Source of the DNA: an uncultured Bacteroidales bacterium
Lineage (GTDB): Bacteria; Bacteroidota; Bacteroidia; Bacteroidales; P3
DNA length: 60,684 nucleotides
Direction: 5' to 3'
Assembly: GCA_900318835.1 (NCBI GenBank)
Contig: ONLW01000021.1
Coordinates: forward strand, 1 to 60,684
This document shows positions 45,345 to 52,203 of the stretch, piece after piece. Each line of letters begins with the position of its first letter. The first letter of the stretch is position 1. Both the position numbers and the translations under genes were made by a program. Under the pieces are notes generated by a model. It was not told the DNA's origin, did not search any database, and saw only the letters and a program-made list of their open reading frames with translations.

Positions 45345-46097
45345 ATGATCAAACGCCAGATTCCCAATCTTATCACCCTCGGCAACCTGCTGTGCGGGGT
45401 GCTGGCGACAATCGCTGCCGCAAACGGAGGCATTGCAGAAGCCGCCATATTCATCTGCCTGGGTATCTTCCTCGACTTCTTCGATGGCATGGCCGCCCGC
45501 CTTCTCAACGTAGCCTCGCCACTAGGCAAAGAGCTCGACTCGCTGGCCGACGTGGTGACCAGTGGTGTGGCTCCGGGAGTCATCTTGTTTGTCTTGCTGT
45601 CGGGAGGAGACCCCCTGTTGGGGTTCTTCAGTCCCCTCGCCTTCCTCATGCCACTCTTCGCCGCCTATCGTCTGGCCAAGTTCAACCTCGACACCCGCCA
45701 AAGCCACTCTTTCCTCGGACTTCCTGTACCCAGCAACGCACTGATATGGGTTGGCATTGCCCTCTATGTGGCTCCTATCGATGCTTGTTGCTGCGAATTG
45801 TGCAAAGCCGAAGGCTTGTGCGATGGATGGAACCCTGTCGTCGAGAGCAACATTTTTCTCACAGCCATCCTCGTCGTCTCGCTTATCACCAATGTGCTGA
45901 TGGTCTCCGAAATGCCCATGTTCTCGCTGAAGGTCAACTTCAACGAGATGGGGTGGAAAACAAATAGCGTGCAGTATATCTTCCTCATCGGCTGCGCCGT
46001 CATCATCGCCGCCACTCGCCAGTGGTATGCCATCTCGCTCATCATCCTGTGGTACATCATCCTCTCTGCCATCACGCAAAAGAAACATGCTGAGTGA
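45345..46097 (+). CDS. pssA: CDP-diacylglycerol-serine O-phosphatidyltransferase
   Basis: This 250-residue membrane protein carries the CDP-alcohol phosphatidyltransferase signature D-G-x2-A-R-x8-G-x3-D-x3-D, read as DGMAARLL, then GKELDSLAD (about residues 48-70). Several transmembrane segments flank it (LITLGNLLCGVLATIAA, SVQYIFLIGCAVIIAA). It makes phosphatidylserine, the precursor of phosphatidylethanolamine, at the inner membrane. It follows the TPR lipoprotein by 3 nt and overlaps queA by 11 nt. Confidence 0.92.
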   Translation: MIKRQIPNLITLGNLLCGVLATIAAANGGIAEAAIFICLGIFLDFFDGMAARLLNVASPLGKELDSLADVVTSGVAPGVILFVLLSGGDPLLGFFSPLAFLMPLFAAYRLAKFNLDTRQSHSFLGLPVPSNALIWVGIALYVAPIDACCCELCKAEGLCDGWNPVVESNIFLTAILVVSLITNVLMVSEMPMFSLKVNFNEMGWKTNSVQYIFLIGCAVIIAATRQWYAISLIILWYIILSAITQKKHAE

Positions 46098-47301
46098 GCT
46101 GAAGAACATCCGCATCGAGGATTACGACTACCCCCTGCCCGAGGAGCGCATCGCCAAGTTCCCCATGGAGCAGCGCGACCATTCCAAGCTGCTTTGCTTG
46201 AAAGGCAACGACATTTCAGAGCATCATTTCTACGACCTACCCAACCTGCTGCCCGACGACACCCTGCTTGTCTTCAACGACACCAAGGTCATCCACGCCC
46301 GCCTCTTCTTCCAGAAAGAGACGGGAGCCATTATCGAAGTCTTCTGCCTGGAGCCCTACAACATGCCTGTGGCACAAGCCTTCGAGCAGCGCGAACGTTG
46401 CACCTGGACCTGTTTCATCGGCAATAACAAGAAATGGAAATCAGGTTCCTTGACCCTCAACTACCCACTATCCACTACCAACTACCAACTAAAAGCCACC
46501 CGCCGCGAGGCCATAGGAAATGCTTGGATTGTGGACTTTGAGTGGACGGGTGGATTGAGCTTTGCCGAAGTCATCGAGGCCGCCGGGGTCATTCCTCTGC
46601 CGCCCTATCTTCACCGCGAGGCTGAGGCCAGCGACGCCACACGCTATCAGACCGTCTACGCCCACCACGACGGCTCAGTGGCCGCCCCAACGGCAGGCCT
46701 CCATTTTACACCGGAAGTCTTCAGCGCACTGAAGGACAGGGGTATCGGTACCGAATACATTACCCTGCATGTAGGCGCCGGTACCTTCAAACCCGTCAAC
46801 ACGCCCACCATTGGAGAGCACGAGATGCACGTCGAGCCGGTGCATGTCACCGCTGACAACCTACGCCGCCTCATTGCCCATCAGGGACGTCCGCTCATCG
46901 CCGTGGGCACTACTACCGTGCGCACCCTTGAGAGTCTTTATTGGTTTGGTGTCCAACTCGATGCCAATCCCGACCTTGATCACATGCATGTCCGCCAGTG
47001 GGATCCTTACGAGCTTGATGCCCATAATCTTGGCTATTCCGATGCTTACTGCAACATCCTTCAGTGGATGCAAAAACACGACACCGACCGGCTCGACGGT
47101 GCCACACAACTCATGATAGCCCCCGGCTATCAGTACCGGGTCATCAACGGGCTGATTACCAATTTCCACCAGCCCAAGAGCACCCTGTTGCTTCTGGTCT
47201 CCGCCCTCATCGGCGACCGCTGGCACGAGTGCTACCGTTATGCCCTCGACCACCAGTTTCGTTTCCTCAGCTATGGCGACAGCTGCCTCTTCCTACCTTG
47301 A
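46087..47301 (+). CDS. queA: S-adenosylmethionine:tRNA ribosyltransferase-isomerase
   Basis: This 404-residue protein starts at MLSELKNIRIEDYDYPLPEERIA inside the end of pssA, split here as MLSELKNIRIEDY and DYPLPEERIA; the start overlaps pssA by 11 nt. QueA features: FNDTKVIHARL, IPLPPYLHREAE, TAGLHFTPEVF, VGAGTFKPV, GTTTVRTLESL and LITNFHQPKSTLLLLVSA. It transfers the ribosyl part of SAM to preQ1 in tRNA on the way to queuosine. Residues around NYPLSTTNYQL are encoded by a short CAACTACC repeat and look like an insertion. Confidence 0.95.
   Translation: MLSELKNIRIEDYDYPLPEERIAKFPMEQRDHSKLLCLKGNDISEHHFYDLPNLLPDDTLLVFNDTKVIHARLFFQKETGAIIEVFCLEPYNMPVAQAFEQRERCTWTCFIGNNKKWKSGSLTLNYPLSTTNYQLKATRREAIGNAWIVDFEWTGGLSFAEVIEAAGVIPLPPYLHREAEASDATRYQTVYAHHDGSVAAPTAGLHFTPEVFSALKDRGIGTEYITLHVGAGTFKPVNTPTIGEHEMHVEPVHVTADNLRRLIAHQGRPLIAVGTTTVRTLESLYWFGVQLDANPDLDHMHVRQWDPYELDAHNLGYSDAYCNILQWMQKHDTDRLDGATQLMIAPGYQYRVINGLITNFHQPKSTLLLLVSALIGDRWHECYRYALDHQFRFLSYGDSCLFLP
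46458..46490 (+). repeat. In-frame CAACTACC-type repeat insertion in queA
   Basis: The stretch is built of CAACTACC, CACTATCC, ACTACC, AACTACC, AACT words and encodes NYPLSTTNYQL. It resembles the CAACTCTTACT array between comF and pyrH and falls between two conserved QueA segments. Confidence 0.6.
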
Positions 47302-47307
47302 GCAGCC

Positions 47308-47997
47308 ATGAACGCCTTTTTCCAAAGCCTTCTTCAAACACTCTTTCCCAGCACCTGTGCCTGCTGCGGCGATGTGCTGATGGCTGGCGAGAACCAAATC
47401 TGTATCAATTGTTTATCCTCGCTTACGGTCACTGGCTATAGCGCCCATGATGACAACCACACCGAGCGCCTGCTCGCCGGTCGCATCCCGCTGCAGAAGG
47501 CCACCTCCATCTATGTCTTCCGGCAGGGTAACACCGTTCAGCAGCTGATTCATTCCATGAAGTTTCACGGTAACAGTGAGTTGTGCCTACTTATGGGACG
47601 CCAGATGGGATTGGAGTTGCTCCAGTCGGGACGCTTTGACGACATAGATGTCATCGTGCCCGTTCCGCAGCATTGGCGCCGTCGGCTGCAACGCGGCTAC
47701 AACCAGAGCGAGCTGCTATGTCGTGGCATCTCGCAGATAATGAGGCGCCCCGTGAATACCCGTGCTCTGGTCCGCCACCGTAACACCCACCAACAGAGCC
47801 TTCAGGCTTCGGACGACCGCGAGGAGAATGTCAAGGATGCCTTTTCCGTCCATCGGCCTGATGACTTCCGCGGAAAACACATCCTGCTGGTCGACGATGT
47901 TCTCACCACCGGCGCCACCCTCGGCAGCTGCTGCGACGCCCTTCTTTCCCTCAACAATCTGAAAATCAGTATTGCCACACTTTCTGTCGCCAGATAG
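47308..47997 (+). CDS. comF: ComF-family phosphoribosyltransferase-like protein
   Basis: This 229-residue protein has an N-terminal zinc finger, CACC near residue 18 and CINC near residue 35. It is followed by a type I phosphoribosyltransferase fold with VIVPVPQHWRRRLQRGYNQS, split here as VIVPVPQHW and RRRLQRGYNQS, and the PRPP loop ILLVDDVLTTGATL at about 195-208. ComF proteins are linked to DNA uptake and transformation. It follows queA by 6 nt, and a terminator-like hairpin follows. Confidence 0.9.
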   Translation: MNAFFQSLLQTLFPSTCACCGDVLMAGENQICINCLSSLTVTGYSAHDDNHTERLLAGRIPLQKATSIYVFRQGNTVQQLIHSMKFHGNSELCLLMGRQMGLELLQSGRFDDIDVIVPVPQHWRRRLQRGYNQSELLCRGISQIMRRPVNTRALVRHRNTHQQSLQASDDREENVKDAFSVHRPDDFRGKHILLVDDVLTTGATLGSCCDALLSLNNLKISIATLSVAR

Positions 47998-47998
47998 T

Positions 47999-48026
47999 AA
48001 AAATCTCTCCGAAAGACGATTTTTAT
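47999..48026 (+). terminator. Terminator-like hairpin after comF
   Basis: AAAAATC pairs with GATTTTT around a small inner stem (TCT/AGA), ending in a T-rich stretch. It begins 2 nt after the stop codon of comF. The stem is AT-rich and so only moderately strong. Confidence 0.55.
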
Positions 48027-48055
48027 TTGCTTGTAAATCAGTATCGAATAGATGT

Positions 48056-48099
48056 CAACTCTTACTCAACTCTTACTCAACTTTTACCCAACTCCTACC
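48056..48099. repeat. Four 11-bp tandem repeats (CAACTCTTACT) between comF and pyrH
   Basis: CAACTCTTACT twice, then CAACTTTTACC and CAACTCCTACC, head to tail. The remaining comF-pyrH spacer up to 48,159 holds nothing else I recognise. Confidence 0.8.
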
Positions 48100-48159
48100 C
48101 ATCACCTATTATGGTAAGTGTTGATAAGAGGGGGATAATGTGAAAATATTTGTTTTTTA

Positions 48160-48191
48160 TTTGCAAAATAGCATGAAAAATATTATTTTTG
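48160..48191 (+). promoter_or_regulatory. Bacteroidota-type promoter for pyrH-frr-birA
   Basis: TTTG (48,160-48,163), 20 bp, TATTTTTG (48,184-48,191). The leader to the pyrH ATG is about 50 nt. Confidence 0.7.
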
Positions 48192-48249
48192 TTGTTTCAA
48201 TTCGGGTTGAATAATCGAACAAAAGACTAATAAGCAAGAGGTTAGATAT

Positions 48250-48957
48250 ATGAAATACAAGAGAATATTGCTCAAACTGAGCGGAGAATCGTTGATGGGG
48301 AGCCAGAGCTATGGCATCAGCCCCGACATGCTTACCCAATATGCCGCCGATATCAAAGGTGCTGTGGAACAGGGTTGTGAAGTGGCTATAGTCATTGGTG
48401 GTGGCAACATCTTCCGTGGTCTTAGCGGTGCTGCCAAAGGCATGGATCGCGTGCAGGGCGACTACATGGGCATGATGGCCACGCTCATCAACAGCATGGC
48501 CCTTCAGGCTGAATTGGAGAAGCAGGGCATCCGCACCGAGCTTCTCAGTGGTCTTGCCATCGAGCCTATCTGCAAGGAGATGAGCCGTCGCCGTGCCATC
48601 GAGGCCATGCAGGCCGGTAAGGTGGTCATCATTGGTGGTGGCACGGGCAACCCCTTCTTCACTACCGACACCGCTTCGACCCTTCGCGCTATCGAGATTA
48701 TGGCCGACGTTATCCTGAAAGGCACGCGTGTGGACGGTGTCTACACCGCTGATCCCGAGAAGGATCCCACGGCCACCAAGTACCAGACCCTCACTTATAG
48801 CGAGGCGCTGGAAAAGAAACTGAAGATTATGGACCTCACCGCCTTCGCGTTGGCCGAGGACAACAACCTGCCCATCTATGTCTTCGACATGAACCGCCCC
48901 GGCAACCTGCTCAAGGTTGTCAAAGGAGATGAAATCGGTACATTGATTAGCAAATAA
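48250..48957 (+). CDS. pyrH: Uridylate kinase (UMP kinase)
   Basis: This 235-residue protein has the amino-acid kinase fold of bacterial UMP kinases: KRILLKLSGESLMG, VIGGGNIFRG, GDYMGMMATLINSMAL, IIGGGTGNPFFTTDTA and VDGVYTADPEKDP. It phosphorylates UMP to UDP with ATP. It heads the pyrH-frr-birA run with a 15-bp gap to frr, the usual bacterial pairing with the ribosome recycling factor. Confidence 0.97.
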   Translation: MKYKRILLKLSGESLMGSQSYGISPDMLTQYAADIKGAVEQGCEVAIVIGGGNIFRGLSGAAKGMDRVQGDYMGMMATLINSMALQAELEKQGIRTELLSGLAIEPICKEMSRRRAIEAMQAGKVVIIGGGTGNPFFTTDTASTLRAIEIMADVILKGTRVDGVYTADPEKDPTATKYQTLTYSEALEKKLKIMDLTAFALAEDNNLPIYVFDMNRPGNLLKVVKGDEIGTLISK

Positions 48958-48972
48958 TAAAACATAAACAAT

Positions 48973-49536
48973 ATGAACGACTTATCGAAAGCCTGCCTCG
49001 ACGAGGCTAAAAACAGCATGAAGAGTTCCATCAACTTCCTTGACAAGGAACTGGCTAAGATCCGCGCCGGCAAGGCCAATCCCGGCATGATTGACGGTGT
49101 GAAGGTGGATTACTATGGCACCATGACCGAGATTAGTCAGGTGGCCAACATCAACACCCCCGATGCCCGCAGCATCGTCATACAGCCGTGGGAAAAGACC
49201 CTCGTGGGTGCTATCAACAAGGCTATCCTCGACGCCAACCTCGGCTTCACTCCTCGTCATGAGGGTGACATCCTGCGCATCACCGTTCCCCCGCTAACCG
49301 AGGAACGCCGTAAAGAGCTCTGCAAGGCCGCCAAGACCGAGATTGAGAATGCTAAGGTCAACATCCGTAACGTGCGCCGCAATGTTATGGATAAGGTCAA
49401 GAAACTGAAAGACAAGGCTGTCCCTGAGGACGAGGTGAAGCAGGTGGAGAAAGAACTTCAGGACATCACCGACAAGAATATTGCCGAGTGCGACAAGATA
49501 TACGCCGCCAAGGAGAAAGAAATCATGAGCATCTAG
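48973..49536 (+). CDS. frr: Ribosome recycling factor
   Basis: This 187-residue protein is of normal family length. RRF features: KIRAGKANPGMIDGVKVDYYG, split here as KIRAGKANPGM and VKVDYYG, VQPWEKT-like IVIQPWEKTLV, and the C-terminal ERRKELCKAAKTEIENAKV, split here as ERRKELCK and AAKTEIENAKV, then RNVRRN. It splits post-termination ribosomes together with EF-G. Its stop codon TAG is the start of a 9-bp tandem repeat that runs to the next start codon. Confidence 0.97.
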   Translation: MNDLSKACLDEAKNSMKSSINFLDKELAKIRAGKANPGMIDGVKVDYYGTMTEISQVANINTPDARSIVIQPWEKTLVGAINKAILDANLGFTPRHEGDILRITVPPLTEERRKELCKAAKTEIENAKVNIRNVRRNVMDKVKKLKDKAVPEDEVKQVEKELQDITDKNIAECDKIYAAKEKEIMSI

Positions 49537-49577
49537 TATAACTAGTACTACTAGTATTACTAGAATTACTAGAACCC
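49533..49577. repeat. Five 9-bp CTAG tandem repeats spanning the frr-birA gap
   Basis: CTAGTATAA, CTAGTACTA, CTAGTATTA, CTAGAATTA and CTAGAACCC follow head to tail. The first contains the frr stop codon and the last ends at the base before the birA ATG, so the array is the whole gap. CTAG is normally rare in bacterial DNA. Confidence 0.85.
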
Positions 49578-50303
49578 ATGCAGATTGTTACACTCGACTC
49601 TGTCGAGTCAACCAACAAGTATTGTGAAGCCCTCGACCTCGCGCAGGTGGAGGACTTCACTTGCTATTGGGCTTTGGCGCAGACCGCTGGCATCGGCCAG
49701 CGCGGCAATTATTGGGAGGCTGCTCCAGGAATGAACCTCACCTTCAGCCTCATTCTTCACCCGACGTTTTTGCCTGCTGACCGCCAGTTCAGGTTGACCC
49801 AAGCTCTCTCTTTGGCCGTGGTCGACTTCCTTTCACCGTTCACCTTTCACTTTTCACCTTGTATCAAGTGGCCAAACGACATTTACGTCGACGGGAAGAA
49901 GATTTGCGGTACCCTTGTCAGCACCCGCCTTCAGGGCAACAGCATTGCCTCCGCTATTTGTGGCATCGGCCTTAATGTCAACCAGACGGAATTTCCCGAC
50001 TGGGTGTCAAACCCCACCTCGCTTGCCCTGTTGACGGGGCAGGAGTACGGGCTTAAACCGTTGCTACAGCGGTTGCTCGCCTGTATAAAGAAAAGATACA
50101 TGGAATTACAATCCGGCCAAGACTTTGAGCCGGAATATCTCGAACACCTAATGAACCTAGGTGTCCCTATACATTATATATATATAGGGGGAAATCTCAC
50201 TGCCTCCATCACCGGTATCGATCCCTATGGCCACCTCCTCCTCACGGCTGAAGACGGTCGCCGCCTTTGCTGCGGCATGAAAGAAATCAGTCTGTTAGTG
50301 TGA
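49578..50303 (+). CDS. birA: Biotin-[acetyl-CoA-carboxylase] ligase
   Basis: This 241-residue protein has only the catalytic and C-terminal domains and no N-terminal DNA-binding domain, so it is a class I enzyme without repressor function. Landmarks: DSVESTNKY, QTAGIGQRGNYWEA (biotinyl-AMP loop), KWPNDIYVDGKKICG, and ICGIGLNVNQ. Residues SPFTFHFSP just before KWPND are encoded by a TTTCACC-type heptamer tract and look inserted. It overlaps the convergent minus-strand gene by 9 bp. Confidence 0.93.
   Translation: MQIVTLDSVESTNKYCEALDLAQVEDFTCYWALAQTAGIGQRGNYWEAAPGMNLTFSLILHPTFLPADRQFRLTQALSLAVVDFLSPFTFHFSPCIKWPNDIYVDGKKICGTLVSTRLQGNSIASAICGIGLNVNQTEFPDWVSNPTSLALLTGQEYGLKPLLQRLLACIKKRYMELQSGQDFEPEYLEHLMNLGVPIHYIYIGGNLTASITGIDPYGHLLLTAEDGRRLCCGMKEISLLV
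49831..49860 (+). repeat. In-frame TTTCACC heptamer tract in birA
   Basis: TTTCACC, GTTCACC, TTTCAC, TTTTCACC encode SPFTFHFSP, directly before the KWPND motif. The same heptamer occurs at 35,766-35,788 between genes, on the other strand. Confidence 0.6.
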
Positions 50304-50789
50304 CTGGTGCATGATTTTCTTTACCAGTAGCGACACCACGGCGTCGTATTCGTCCTCGCCGTCGGCGCAGAAAATATAGACGACTTGGTTGAGGTAGGAG
50401 ATGCCGATATAGCAACTGCCGGCGATATCGATTTCTTCGTTATGGACGGGTGCATTGTCGCGAGGGTTGGCGCGACTGCGGCGGGCGAAGAGCACAGCGT
50501 CGAAACCTTCGCCGAGACCTGCTTGCTGTTCGGGCGAGAGCTCTCCGATGTAGAACTCCTTCTTCATCCAGGCCCAACCATTATCGTCCTCGGCCTCAAT
50601 AACCGTGACGTCGACGCGCGATGTGCTGTCGATGGCGAAGTTGCTCACCGATGCCACCTTGACGCCCGGTTGCGAGGCATAGCGGCGGTAGAGGTCGGTT
50701 TGGGCCTGGACTGCGAAAGAAGAGAGCAGTACCATGGTCAGTACAAATACTCTCTTGGCCATTAAACTAAAACCCTTAAAACATTTCAT
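50295..50789 (-). CDS. Small secreted protein downstream of the anti-sigma gene
   Basis: This 164-residue protein has a signal peptide ending VQAQ near residue 30. The start at 50,789 overlaps the stop of the previous gene by 4 nt; an ATG 27 bp downstream is possible. The mature part (LYRRYASQPGVKVASVSNFAI, split as LYRRYASQPG and VKVASVSNFAI, and VYIFCADGEDEYD) recalls the DUF4252 proteins often encoded after sigma/anti-sigma pairs in Bacteroidota, but I am not certain. It is probably co-transcribed with and controlled by the sigma factor. Confidence 0.65.
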   Translation of the reverse strand: MKCFKGFSLMAKRVFVLTMVLLSSFAVQAQTDLYRRYASQPGVKVASVSNFAIDSTSRVDVTVIEAEDDNGWAWMKKEFYIGELSPEQQAGLGEGFDAVLFARRSRANPRDNAPVHNEEIDIAGSCYIGISYLNQVVYIFCADGEDEYDAVVSLLVKKIMHQSH

Positions 50790-51256
50790 ACCGAGAGGAA
50801 TTTACGGATGTCGCTGATGACAGAGTCGGCATCGCACTGGTTGTTGCAGACCACCACGGGGGAGGTTGTCACAGCCTTTATGGCGGGCTTTGCTTTTGCT
50901 TTCCGCTGTAGAGACGCAGCCTGCTGCGTCTCCTTTAATGCCTGTTGGGGAGCTACAGCTTCTATCACGGAAGACGCAGCTTGCTGCGTCTCTACGGATT
51001 GGATGGGGATTTCTCTCGCCTCAGCCATCAAGGGCTCTTGCTCATGTGGCAGTATGGTCAACATGCCGACACCGGCAACCATCACGGCGGCCACGGCCAG
51101 CGACACACGCTGCCAGATAATGCCCCTGACCTTGCGTCCGGCGGCGGCAAAGACCTCATCCTTGTGGGTCAGGCGCTCCAATTCGACTCTCTCTTCGTCG
51201 TTTAGTGTACCTTCGCGGTATTTCTCCAGCAGGTACTGTATGGAATCGTTTTTCAT
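50786..51256 (-). CDS. Probable anti-sigma factor (membrane-anchored)
   Basis: The ATG at 51,256 overlaps the sigma-factor stop by 4 nt, giving 156 residues. The N-terminus is helical and charged (YLLEKYREGTLNDEERVELE), as in short cytoplasmic anti-sigma domains. One transmembrane segment follows (VSLAVAAVMVAGVGMLTIL, about 52-70) and then a periplasmic tail. In the tail E-T-Q-Q-A-A-S occurs twice, each encoded by a palindromic DNA repeat. It is expected to hold the ECF sigma factor at the membrane. Confidence 0.75.
   Translation of the reverse strand: MKNDSIQYLLEKYREGTLNDEERVELERLTHKDEVFAAAGRKVRGIIWQRVSLAVAAVMVAGVGMLTILPHEQEPLMAEAREIPIQSVETQQAASSVIEAVAPQQALKETQQAASLQRKAKAKPAIKAVTTSPVVVCNNQCDADSVISDIRKFLSV
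50911..50932. repeat. Palindromic element in the anti-sigma gene, copy 1
   Basis: GAGACGCAGC and GCTGCGTCTC are perfect 10-bp arms around CT. On the minus strand it encodes ETQQAAS in the periplasmic tail. Confidence 0.8.
50972..50991. repeat. Palindromic element in the anti-sigma gene, copy 2
   Basis: AGACGCAGC and GCTGCGTCT are 9-bp arms around TT, with flanks (GGA/CTAC) close to the extended form GTAGAGACGCAGC. It again encodes ETQQAAS in the same reading frame as copy 1, 61 bp away. Confidence 0.8.
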
Positions 51257-51711
51257 ATCTCGCTTAGTATTTTTCTTCTCAATTCGCAATGGGCATTGGC
51301 GAGGATTCGTTTCACTGTCGAAACACTCATTTGCATCATGCCTGCCACTTCGCTCAGCGTGTATCCGTCTTCGTCATGCAGTTCCACGAGAGCTTTGGCG
51401 ATGTCCGAAAGCTCTTCTTTCTTCTCTGCCACTATGCGCAAGAGTTCTTCGTGCTCATAGTCGGTCACCAGCATCATCTCGTCGAGACTCACTTGTCGGC
51501 GTCGCCGTTTGAGGATGGCCAGGCTGTTGTTCTTCACCACACTCATACAATAACTGCAGACATCCCTCACCCCCAACTGGACCATGGTCTTCACCAGTGC
51601 CTCCTGAACAGCTTCGCGGGCGTCGTCCTCCTCTTTGAGGATGGACATCGCCACGCTGAAGAAGTCCAGGTAGTGGTCTACCAGCAATTGTCGCTTCTCT
51701 GCCCTTTTCAT
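51253..51711 (-). CDS. ECF-type RNA polymerase sigma factor
   Basis: This 152-residue protein starts at the ATG 51,711 (MKRAEKRQLL); a TTG five codons upstream lies in the -7 box. Region 2 is short (LDFFSVAMSILKEEDDAREAVQEA, split as LDFFSVAMSILKEE and DDAREAVQEA), and region 4 has a helix-turn-helix (YTLSEVAGMMQMSVSTVKRIL, split as YTLSEVAGMMQ and MSVSTVKRIL). The gene is coupled to an anti-sigma gene and a secreted protein gene, each by a 4-nt overlap. Its own promoter has a -7 box TATTTTTG (51,731-51,724) but no consensus -33, which fits control by an alternative sigma factor, perhaps itself. Confidence 0.9.
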   Translation of the reverse strand: MKRAEKRQLLVDHYLDFFSVAMSILKEEDDAREAVQEALVKTMVQLGVRDVCSYCMSVVKNNSLAILKRRRRQVSLDEMMLVTDYEHEELLRIVAEKKEELSDIAKALVELHDEDGYTLSEVAGMMQMSVSTVKRILANAHCELRRKILSEI

Positions 51712-51723
51712 ATTATATAGAGT

Positions 51724-51731
51724 CAAAAATA
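51724..51731 (-). promoter_or_regulatory. -7 box (TATTTTTG) upstream of the ECF sigma gene
   Basis: TATTTTTG on the minus strand, 12 bp before the sigma ATG. No TTTG lies 19-20 bp upstream, so only half of the housekeeping promoter is present. Confidence 0.5.
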
Positions 51732-51750
51732 CCGTTTTTGGCTCACATTT

Positions 51751-52203
51751 TTAACATTTTTTTTCTAAATGTGGGAGGCTCATTAGTTGTTTCAGGCATC
51801 CTTTCTTAAAGTCTACGGCGATGATAACCTCTTGCTTTCCATTGGTTAGCATCAAATAGGGGACCCTCAAGACGGTATTGTAGCGGCAGGCTTGGTCACA
51901 GACCTTTTGGGTGAGGGGAATATCACTTTTCTTGCATTCGACTATCATCCAAGGCTGGCCGTCTTGGTAGACCACGATGTCGCAGCGTCGTGTCATGCCG
52001 TTGAGTGTGATGGCTCCCTCCACCTGTATCACTTCCAACGGATACCCGCCCTCGTCATGCAGTCGTTGTATGGTGCACTGCCGCACCCACTCCTCCGGTG
52101 TCAGCGCCACCCACCGCCGCCGGACGGGGTCGAACACCTCGCGATGTCCCTCACTTTCGCGCGTGGCGATGTCAGTATATGGTACTTTCGTCGCCACCTT
52201 CAT
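51751..52203 (-). CDS. HsdR N-terminal-like PD-(D/E)XK domain protein
   Basis: This 150-residue protein is a single domain of the HSDR_N_2 kind: RRRWVALTPEEWVRQ at the N-terminus, then RCDIVVYQDGQPWMIVECKK, with the nuclease-type D and E-x-K (D in CDIVV, E-C-K). It is a stand-alone version common in Bacteroidota, without helicase or other HsdR parts and with no HsdM or HsdS nearby, so it is not a Type I restriction enzyme by itself. Its start overlaps the end of the TonB-dependent receptor gene by 32 bp. Confidence 0.8.
   Translation of the reverse strand: MKVATKVPYTDIATRESEGHREVFDPVRRRWVALTPEEWVRQCTIQRLHDEGGYPLEVIQVEGAITLNGMTRRCDIVVYQDGQPWMIVECKKSDIPLTQKVCDQACRYNTVLRVPYLMLTNGKQEVIIAVDFKKGCLKQLMSLPHLEKKC

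Noticed and set aside
48056-48099. CRISPR or phage attachment site between comF and pyrH
   Set aside because: Units are 11 bp with no spacers and no integrase is nearby.
50165-50191. CCCTATA/TATAGGG hairpin within birA as a terminator or element
   Set aside because: The arms are short and AT-rich and the encoded residues fit the C-terminal domain, so it is probably chance.
51751-52203. Type I restriction system
   Set aside because: Only an HsdR-N-like domain is present; no helicase part, HsdM or HsdS in the neighbourhood.
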